Shown one piece after another: positions 1 through 4,559 of a DNA stretch of 5,509 bases; within the stretch, counting starts at the first letter, position 1, and each line of letters opens with the position of its first letter. Location of the stretch: the NCBI GenBank assembly GCA_015484715.1, contig WFUY01000516.1:1-5509 (forward strand). The letters run 5' to 3'. The stretch comes from Thermoflexales bacterium (GTDB lineage Bacteria; Chloroflexota; Anaerolineae; S140-20). Position numbers and translations under genes: made by a program. The notes under the pieces are model-generated. The model had not been told where the DNA came from. It did not search any database and saw nothing but the letters and a program-made list of their open reading frames with translations.

Positions 1-2
1 GC

Positions 3-1100
3 ATCAACGACTACCTACTGCGGGAGGTGGACTGGGACCTCTACATGATCGTCTTCGGGGTGACGGACAACGTCCAGCACGTCCTCTGGAACTACCTGGA
101 GCCGCTGCACCCCGATTACCACAGCAAGGAGGGGGCCGACTTCCGAGCCCGCCTCTTCCACTACTATGAGCGGGTGGATGCCTCCATCGGGCGGATGCTG
201 GCCCACGTGGACGAGGGGACCCACATCGTTGTGATGTCCGACCACGGTTTCGGTAGTGTCCGTCCCGGCCTCTTCCTGCCGGGCCTGCTGATGGAGTGGG
301 GGATGCTGAAGTTCCGTCAGTCGGCCCTGGCCGGGGTGGGGGAGCGGGCGATGCGCTTCGTGCTGAACCTCTACCGCCGCAGCCCCCGCCTGCGGGCGAT
401 GCTCAACCGGATGCGCACGGAGAACAAGGAGCGGCTGCGCAGCGCGATGACCAAGGCCAACCTGCTTCCTTCGATGGATCAAGTGGACTGGTCTCAGACG
501 AAGGTCTTCGCCACCCGCTTTGGCGTCAACCTCTTCGTCAACCGGGTGGGGCGTTTCCCCCACGGGATTGTGCGACCAGGGGCCGAGTACGAGGCCCTGC
601 TCCAGGAGCTGGAGGAGCGGTTGCTGGGCCTGCGGGACGAGGCGCTGGGGACGCCGGTGGTCAAGGCGGTCCATCGGCGGGAGGCCCTCTACCGGGGGGA
701 GCACACCGAGTTGGGGCCTGACCTGGTCGTCGAGTGGGCCAACCTCTACGATCCGGCGCAGGACGGCAGGGACGGCGTGCGGGTGCCCGGTGTGGTGGGC
801 AACCACGTGCCCGAGGGGGTCTATATCCTGCACGGGCCGGGCGTGCGGCCTGGCGCGACCCTCGATGCCCAGATCACCGACATCGCGCCGACGGTGCTCT
901 ACCTGATGGGGCTGCCGGTGCCCTCGGATATGGACGGGCGGGTGCTGCTGGAGGCGTTGGAACCGGCCTATACCCAGGACCATCCGGTGGTGGCGGGGGA
1001 GCCGGCCGTCGTCGCCGGCCCCGTCGAAGGCTACAGCTACAGCGCCGAGGAGCAGGCCCAGATCGAGGAGCAGCTCCGCGGGCTGGGGTACATTGATTAG
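3..1100 (+). CDS. Type I phosphodiesterase / alkaline phosphatase superfamily protein, 3' part (5' end outside window)
   Basis: The reading frame is open from the left edge, so the first 365 residues seen are the C-terminal part and the true start lies upstream; the GTG at 27 is internal. Three metal-ligand motifs of the alkaline phosphatase/nucleotide pyrophosphatase superfamily are visible in the expected order: TDNVQH (Asp codon at 66, His at 78), SDHGF (Asp 240, His 243) and GNHVPEG (His 804). The tail TDIAPTVLYLMGLPVPSDMDG is the usual end of the family's metal-binding core, and the protein ends LRGLGYID, a familiar ending in these enzymes. The family hydrolyses phosphodiester or phosphomonoester bonds with two metal ions. 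The nucleophilic Ser/Thr and first Asp are not in view, and the substrate cannot be told. A 267-bp gap and a possible terminator separate it from the kinase, so it is probably not in the same operon. Confidence 0.86.
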   Translation: MNDYLLREVDWDLYMIVFGVTDNVQHVLWNYLEPLHPDYHSKEGADFRARLFHYYERVDASIGRMLAHVDEGTHIVVMSDHGFGSVRPGLFLPGLLMEWGMLKFRQSALAGVGERAMRFVLNLYRRSPRLRAMLNRMRTENKERLRSAMTKANLLPSMDQVDWSQTKVFATRFGVNLFVNRVGRFPHGIVRPGAEYEALLQELEERLLGLRDEALGTPVVKAVHRREALYRGEHTELGPDLVVEWANLYDPAQDGRDGVRVPGVVGNHVPEGVYILHGPGVRPGATLDAQITDIAPTVLYLMGLPVPSDMDGRVLLEALEPAYTQDHPVVAGEPAVVAGPVEGYSYSAEEQAQIEEQLRGLGYID

Positions 1101-1116
1101 AGCGTGACCAAAAGGG

Positions 1117-1167
1117 GTTGGTGTAAGGGCGGCCTGTAGGTCACCCTTATACCTCCCAACAAGTTTT
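1117..1167 (+). terminator. Imperfect hairpin after the phosphodiesterase gene, possible terminator
   Basis: GTTGG (1117-1121) can pair with CCAAC (1156-1160), and TGTAAGGG (1122-1129) with CCCTTATA (1144-1151, one G-U pair). An inner GGCC/GGTC stem (1131-1134 with 1139-1142) closes a TGTA loop. The 3' arm has a 4-nt bulge, and the following AAGTTTT is only a short U tract. It sits 17 nt after the stop codon, which suits a terminator, but the weak tail leaves an mRNA-end structure or attenuator possible. Confidence 0.45.
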
Positions 1168-1242
1168 GTGAGAAATTCGTGGACGGCCTGCTACGGACCA
1201 CTCTCTCGCTCACTTGTGGGTAATCACCGCAGGGTTTGTGGA

Positions 1243-1271
1243 TTGACGATTGGTGCATGAGGTTGTAAAAT
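1243..1271 (+). promoter_or_regulatory. Sigma70-type promoter of the histidine kinase operon
   Basis: TTGACG (1243-1248) and TAAAAT (1266-1271) each match five of six consensus bases and are separated by exactly 17 bp. Transcription would begin near 1278. That leaves only about six bases before the GTG at 1284, which argues against using that GTG as the kinase start. The predicted leader is about 90-105 nt. A GTGGGTA element (1216-1222) lies just upstream of the -35 box and could be a regulator half-site. Confidence 0.6.
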
Positions 1272-1367
1272 TTTCGAAGGGGGGTGACAGACGGTGCTTT
1301 CCCCGCAGTCCAGATGCATTTGGGGTATCGGATTCGCCGGTCCGCAAGGACTACCATCAACCGGAGA

Positions 1368-2909
1368 ATGAAAGCCATCGCTATGAAACTGAAATCGCTG
1401 GCTTGTTACCGTGCCATCAAGGCGAGCCTGCGTGCCCGCTTCGCCTTGGGCCTCGCTTTGCCCATCTTTCTGATGATGGCCCTGTTGTCTCTGGTGCACT
1501 CTCAACGCGAACGTCAGCTCTTTGAAGCGCAGCTTCGGCTCTCTTCTTCACAACTGGGTGATATGTTGATGGGGAGCCTGCGCCATGCGATGCTCACGGA
1601 CGACCGTGCAATGATCGGCGAGATCCTGGACAGCGTCGCGCAGATGGACACCATCCAGCGGATCCAGATCATTGACCTGAATGGGGAGGTAAGGGTGGAC
1701 AGCGCGGGTCGGGATGTGGGGAAGCGACATCGCGAAGGTGACCTGGGGTGTAAGGAGTGTCACCGATTCCCTCCCGAAGACCGTCCTCGCACGGCGAAGC
1801 TCATCGTCGCCTCGAATGTCCTGCGGATTTCCACGCCCATCGCCAACGGGCCGGAGTGTGTCAGGTGTCATTCGGAGAAAAACGGACACCTCGGTGTGTT
1901 GCTAGTTGATGCCTCCCTCGTGGATTTTGAGAGGCATCTGTGGAACGATCTGAAGATCGAGGCGGTGATCACCCTGATGATGACGGTGGTGATCATCCTG
2001 GTGGTCTATGCGCTGGTCCATCGCCTCGTTATACGCCGGATGGTTGCCCTGAGCAGACCCCTGGCGAGGTTGGCTGCAGGGGACTTCTCCACCAGGCTCC
2101 CGGTCTCGTCGGGTCCTCCCGACGAATTGGACCGGTTGGCGGGCACCTTGAACAGGATGGCCGAGGAGTTGGAGCGCCACGTCCGTGAGCAGGAGGAGCA
2201 CCATCAGTTGCGGGAACAGGCGATCATTGAAGAGCGCGAACGGATTGCCCGCGAGCTGCACGACGGAATCGCCCAGCTCCTCGGGTATGTCAATACCAAA
2301 GCGATGGCAGTACGGTTGATGCTTAAGAACCAGAAGCTTGAGGCAGCCGACCAACAACTGTTTCAGCTCGAGGAGGCAGCCCGCCGGCTCTTTGTGGATG
2401 TGCGGGAGGCGATCCTGGGGTTGAGGATTGCGGGGCGTAATAAGGGCGCCAGCCTGGCCGCTACTTTGGAGGAGTTCACCATCCAGTTCAGCCGACTAAG
2501 TGGTCTGCCCGTTCAGCTCACGCTGGCCCCGGCGGTCGAAGACCTCTCGCTGAAGGCCGAGGTCGAACTGCACTTGATACGCATCGTCCAGGAAGCATTG
2601 GCCAACGTTCGCAAACACGCGATGGCTACCAATGCTCAGGTGCGCTTGGAGGTTCACGATGGGATGCTAGAGCTCGAGGTTAGCGATAACGGTGTCGGCT
2701 TCGACCCCAACCATATCCAGGCGGACCACCGGCCCCATTTCGGGCTGTGCACGATGCGCGAGCGAGCCGAGGCGATCGGGGCCGAGTTTCAACTGGACTC
2801 TAGGCCGGGCGTAGGGACCCGCATTGTCGTGCGCCTGCCGCTTGAGAAATCGTCCCAACGATCAATGGTGAAGGAGGATGGACACAATGCGCGTGCTGGT
2901 AGCCGATGA
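1368..2909 (+). CDS. Membrane sensor histidine kinase with two c-type haem (CXXCH) motifs in its extracytoplasmic sensor domain, NarX/HisKA_3 type
   Basis: With the start at ATG 1368 the protein has 513 residues: a short cytoplasmic tail, membrane helix 1 (about 25-43), an extracytoplasmic domain, helix 2 (about 199-219), a HAMP domain (about 220-272), a charged coiled-coil linker, a HisKA_3 dimerisation box with ELHDG (phospho-acceptor His 298), and a HATPase domain with the N-box (Asn 413, EALANVRKHA), DNGVGFD (440-446) and a glycine-rich RPGVGTR lid region. The sensor carries CKECH (128-132) and CVRCH (164-168), placed outside the membrane where cytochrome c maturation attaches haem. This suggests redox or small-ligand sensing; the ligand is unknown. 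Possible starts are GTG 1284, ATG 1314, ATG 1368 and ATG 1383, and none has an ideally spaced Shine-Dalgarno. GTG 1284 falls almost at the predicted transcript start and would add an atypical tail, so 1368 or 1383 is preferred. The 3' end overlaps the response regulator gene, its evident partner. Confidence 0.93.
   Translation: MKAIAMKLKSLACYRAIKASLRARFALGLALPIFLMMALLSLVHSQRERQLFEAQLRLSSSQLGDMLMGSLRHAMLTDDRAMIGEILDSVAQMDTIQRIQIIDLNGEVRVDSAGRDVGKRHREGDLGCKECHRFPPEDRPRTAKLIVASNVLRISTPIANGPECVRCHSEKNGHLGVLLVDASLVDFERHLWNDLKIEAVITLMMTVVIILVVYALVHRLVIRRMVALSRPLARLAAGDFSTRLPVSSGPPDELDRLAGTLNRMAEELERHVREQEEHHQLREQAIIEERERIARELHDGIAQLLGYVNTKAMAVRLMLKNQKLEAADQQLFQLEEAARRLFVDVREAILGLRIAGRNKGASLAATLEEFTIQFSRLSGLPVQLTLAPAVEDLSLKAEVELHLIRIVQEALANVRKHAMATNAQVRLEVHDGMLELEVSDNGVGFDPNHIQADHRPHFGLCTMRERAEAIGAEFQLDSRPGVGTRIVVRLPLEKSSQRSMVKEDGHNARAGSR
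2871..2877 (+). promoter_or_regulatory. Strong Shine-Dalgarno inside the kinase gene, sets the regulator start
   Basis: AAGGAGG directly abuts the ATG at 2878 but is 9 nt from the ATG at 2887, so 2887 is the better regulator start. It lies within the last kinase codons, which suggests translational coupling of the pair. Confidence 0.75.
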
Positions 2910-3549
2910 TCACTCGCTGTTCCGCGACGGCATTATCAGCTTGTTGGAGGCGGCAGGGTTTGAGGTCGTCGGGCAGGTCGGCGACGGCCAAGCAGCCGTT
3001 GAGGCGGTGCTGCGCCTGCGCCCGGACCTGGTGTTGATGGACATCACAATGCCCCGAATGAGCGGCTTGGAGGCGTTGCGCATCATCAAGCAGATGTTGC
3101 CTGAGACCCAGGTCGTGATGTTGACCGTCTCCGATGACGATGCTGACCTCTTCGAGGCCATCAGATCGGGGGCCAGCGGCTACCTGCTGAAGAGCCTAAA
3201 TGCTGAGGAGTTCCTGACGATGTTGAACGGCCTGCAGCGGGGTGAGGCGGCGATGACCCGGAAGACGACGGCCCGCTTGATCCGAGGGCTCACCGAGTCG
3301 TCTTCCCGGCCCCAGCATGATAGGTCGGTGCAGCGCCTGACCGAACGGGAGATAGAGCTTCTCCGGCTGGTGGCCGAGGGGATGTCGAACAAAGCCATCG
3401 CCCACGCCCTCTCGGTCAGCGAGAACACGGTCAAGTACCATATGAAGAACATCCTTCAGAAGCTGAACGCCCAGAACCGGACGGAAGCGGTTACCCACGC
3501 CATTCGCGCTGGATTGCTCGATCTGACCTCTACAGATGATGGCAAGTAG
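2887..3549 (+). CDS. NarL/FixJ-family response regulator (receiver plus LuxR/GerE DNA-binding domain)
   Basis: 220 residues, the normal length for the family. The N-terminal receiver starts MRVLVADDH (acidic pair Asp7-Asp8), has phospho-acceptor Asp52 in LVLMDITMP, switch Thr80 in VVMLTV and Lys102 in YLLKS, so all phosphorylation residues are intact. The C-terminal GerE helix-turn-helix spans about 151-212, with LTEREIELLRLVAEGMSNK, then SVSENTVKYHMKNIL as the recognition region. It should be phosphorylated by the overlapping kinase and bind DNA as a dimer to control transcription. The start at 2887 rests on SD spacing; ATG 2878 would add three residues. The reading frames of the two genes overlap by 23 nt. 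Target genes are not proven; the downstream pseudo-receiver and cytochrome genes and its own operon are the obvious candidates. Confidence 0.95.
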   Translation: MRVLVADDHSLFRDGIISLLEAAGFEVVGQVGDGQAAVEAVLRLRPDLVLMDITMPRMSGLEALRIIKQMLPETQVVMLTVSDDDADLFEAIRSGASGYLLKSLNAEEFLTMLNGLQRGEAAMTRKTTARLIRGLTESSSRPQHDRSVQRLTEREIELLRLVAEGMSNKAIAHALSVSENTVKYHMKNILQKLNAQNRTEAVTHAIRAGLLDLTSTDDGK

Positions 3550-3569
3550 CCTGAGTTCTTCCAGGGGGC

Positions 3570-3607
3570 GTGGGACGGCTTGTCGGGCCGTCCCGCTTTG
3601 CTTCTGT
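3570..3607 (+). terminator. Rho-independent terminator of the two-component operon
   Basis: GTGGGACGGC (3570-3579) pairs with GCCGTCCCGC (3587-3596) as a 10-bp GC-rich stem with one G-U pair and a 7-nt loop, followed by TTTGCTTCTGT. It begins 21 nt after the regulator stop codon. Confidence 0.78.
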
Positions 3608-3745
3608 ACGGGGTGCGTCCGAGGCGTGTTGCTTCTCTTTTCTCCTTCTTGGCTCCCTGCGCTCGCGGCTGTGTAACCCGATTCACGGTGCCTGTTGGGT
3701 AAGGGTTGATCGGTCATTGCGCCGCGATGGTGGCGGGAACCCTCC

Positions 3746-3759
3746 TACCCATTTGGGTA
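3746..3759. repeat. Inverted repeat TACCCA-TT-TGGGTA, candidate operator
   Basis: Perfect 6-bp arms around TT. The left half, TACCCAT, fits the published E. coli NarL heptamer consensus TACYYMT, and the right half (TTGGGTA read in reverse) fits six of seven positions. The two heptamers abut instead of being 2 bp apart as in the classical 7-2-7 NarL site. Further related half-sites lie at 3695-3701 and 1216-1222. Binding by the regulator at 2887-3549 is an inference. Confidence 0.45.
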
Positions 3760-3774
3760 AATCTCCCCCCTCGC

Positions 3775-3786
3775 CCACCTAGGTGG
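3775..3786. repeat. Perfect 12-bp palindrome CCACCTAGGTGG
   Basis: All six base pairs are symmetric with no spacer, a form more typical of a protein-binding site than of an RNA hairpin. It lies 16 bp after the TACCCA repeat and upstream of the candidate promoter of the gene at 4060. No regulator can be assigned. Confidence 0.35.
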
Positions 3787-3841
3787 TTTTCCCCATTGGA
3801 ATTCCTACCCGCACTGATGCTCATCCTTGGACGAATGGGTG

Positions 3842-3870
3842 TTGTTGGACACCTCTTCCTCGCTTAGAAT
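3842..3870 (+). promoter_or_regulatory. Candidate promoter for the pseudo-receiver gene
   Basis: TAGAAT (3865-3870) matches five of six -10 bases and is 17 bp from a weak -35 TTGTTG (3842-3847). An alternative -10 is TAAAAT (3889-3894), identical to the -10 of the kinase promoter, but it lacks a visible -35 and would need an activator. Either choice gives a leader of roughly 160-185 nt before the GTG at 4060. Confidence 0.35.
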
Positions 3871-3878
3871 TAAGGCGT

Positions 3879-3896
3879 AAATTTTGCGTAAAATTT
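3879..3896. repeat. AT-rich inverted repeat AAATTTT-GCGT-AAAATTT
   Basis: Perfect 7-bp arms around a 4-bp spacer, overlapping the likely transcription start or -10 region of the gene at 4060. It is embedded in a tandem GCGTAAATTTT / GCGTAAAATTT duplication (3875-3896). The position suits an operator; the symmetry does not match a site I can name. Confidence 0.45.
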
Positions 3897-4047
3897 CTCG
3901 AAGTAGCTGGCAGGACGCCGGGACTGTGTGGGCTGGCAGATGTTGATTCCTGGCAAAACCCTGGGCCGCTTACCTGAATACTGGACAACTGCCCCCCGGC
4001 CAGATACCTTTGGGTGGGAATCAGCCATAGATAGTTGTCAGCCAGTC

Positions 4048-4053
4048 GAGGGG
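4048..4053 (+). promoter_or_regulatory. Shine-Dalgarno GAGGGG, decides the GTG start at 4060
   Basis: A six-base purine tract 6 nt before GTG 4060. Its spacing, together with receiver homology beginning exactly there, selects this GTG over the upstream in-frame GTG at 3928. Confidence 0.65.
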
Positions 4054-4059
4054 TGCAGA

Positions 4060-4431
4060 GTGCGGATATGCGTTGCCATTCTGTCAAGCCATTCGCTTTT
4101 TGCCGAAGGCGTTGTTAACCGGCTGCGCCAATACTTGCACGATGTGGAATTTGCGATTGTAGACCCCCGGCGGCCGGATGTGATGTCCCAAATCGCTGCT
4201 GTCTGCCCCACAGTTGTACTCCTGGATGTCACGGATCCTGCAACAACTCGGTTTTGCCCTTTGAGCAAGCTTCTACTAACCTTTCCAGAGCTTAAGGTGA
4301 TACGCTTGGATCAGCAGCATGAGCAGATTCAGGTGCTGACCAGCGAACGCCGACCAGCCGTGAGGATCCGTGATCTGGTCGAGGTCATCGCTGCCAACGA
4401 CTCGTCAGGTCCCAAGCAGGCCCACGTGTGA
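4060..4431 (+). CDS. Stand-alone degenerate receiver-domain (pseudo-receiver) protein
   Basis: 123 residues with no output domain. It follows the receiver pattern: beta1 RICVAILSSHSLFAEGV, beta3 TVVLLDVTDP, beta4 ELKVIRL, and a last strand around AVRIRDLVEVI. It lines up with the neighbouring regulator (VADDHSLFRDGI against AILSSHSLFAEGV; LVLMDITMP against VVLLDVTDP). The Mg-binding acidic pair is replaced by Ser9-Ser10, while the phospho-acceptor-equivalent Asp56 remains; the switch Thr and the Lys appear to be replaced as well. Metal-dependent phosphorylation is therefore unlikely, and a protein-interaction or decoy role is possible. The GTG start is supported by GAGGGG six bases upstream. 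The longer frame from 3928 adds about 44 residues that do not look like a receiver. It lies between the two-component pair and the cytochrome gene, 128 bp before the latter. Confidence 0.78.
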   Translation: MRICVAILSSHSLFAEGVVNRLRQYLHDVEFAIVDPRRPDVMSQIAAVCPTVVLLDVTDPATTRFCPLSKLLLTFPELKVIRLDQQHEQIQVLTSERRPAVRIRDLVEVIAANDSSGPKQAHV

Positions 4432-4463
4432 TAGGGCCATCCCCTAACGCCTGAAGGTGGCGC

Positions 4464-4493
4464 GTTTCCCCACGCTTTATGCAGTGGGGAAAT
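4464..4493. repeat. Strong hairpin TTTCCCCAC / GTGGGGAAA between pseudo-receiver and cytochrome genes
   Basis: Perfect 9-bp arms (4465-4473 and 4484-4492), extendable by a G-U pair at 4464/4493, with a 10-nt loop GCTTTATGCA that can form two more GC pairs. It is 33 nt after the pseudo-receiver stop codon. No U run follows directly (ATTACAAGCTTTGTTTG), so it is either a weak terminator, an mRNA-processing or stability element, or an operator. Confidence 0.55.
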
Positions 4494-4506
4494 TACAAGC
4501 TTTGTT

Positions 4507-4522
4507 TGTGAATAACGACACA
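4507..4522. promoter_or_regulatory. CRP/FNR-like palindrome upstream of the cytochrome gene
   Basis: TGTGA-ATAACG-ACACA matches the CRP consensus TGTGA-N6-TCACA at nine of ten positions. It ends 37 bp before the cytochrome ATG. No good -35/-10 pair is visible nearby, so an activator-dependent promoter or a chance match both remain possible. Confidence 0.35.
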
Positions 4523-4548
4523 TACCAGCGGCGTTGCCGGCAAGGGTA

Positions 4549-4553
4549 GGGAG
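4549..4553 (+). promoter_or_regulatory. Shine-Dalgarno GGGAG for the cytochrome gene
   Basis: GGGAG lies 6 nt before ATG 4560 and supports that start, which is followed by a fitting signal-peptide sequence. Confidence 0.65.
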
Positions 4554-4559
4554 AGCTCC

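Larger units (their letters stand above)
3608..4047. other. Long intergenic region without a convincing gene, rich in inverted repeats
   Basis: Small open frames here lack ribosome sites and look like no known protein. The stretch contains a pyrimidine-rich segment (about 3621-3660), repeated TACCC/GGGTA elements (3695-3701, 3746-3759, 3806-3810, 3836-3840), a 12-bp palindrome, a candidate promoter and an AT-rich inverted repeat. The second half probably acts as promoter and leader for the gene at 4060. No tRNA, CRISPR array, insertion sequence or riboswitch that I recognise is present. Confidence 0.6.

Noticed and set aside
15..983. Long minus-strand open frame (322 codons) opposite the phosphodiesterase gene
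   Set aside because: It is a shadow of a GC-rich gene, with Pro/His/Arg-rich composition and no family motifs, while the + frame has clear metal-ligand motifs.
1164..1182. Rex- or CRP-like site TTTTGTGAGAAATTCGTGG before the kinase
   Set aside because: Only the left half (TGTGA) fits; the right half does not match either consensus.
3783..3977. Small + strand frame of 64 codons in the intergenic region
   Set aside because: It has no Shine-Dalgarno, unusual composition, and overlaps the promoter and inverted repeats.
3928..4059. Longer N-terminus for the pseudo-receiver gene from GTG 3928
   Set aside because: The added residues do not fit the receiver fold, and the GAGGGG site points to GTG 4060.
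4502..4526. Sigma70 promoter TTGTTT ... CATACC before the cytochrome gene
   Set aside because: The spacing is 13 bp and both hexamers are weak.
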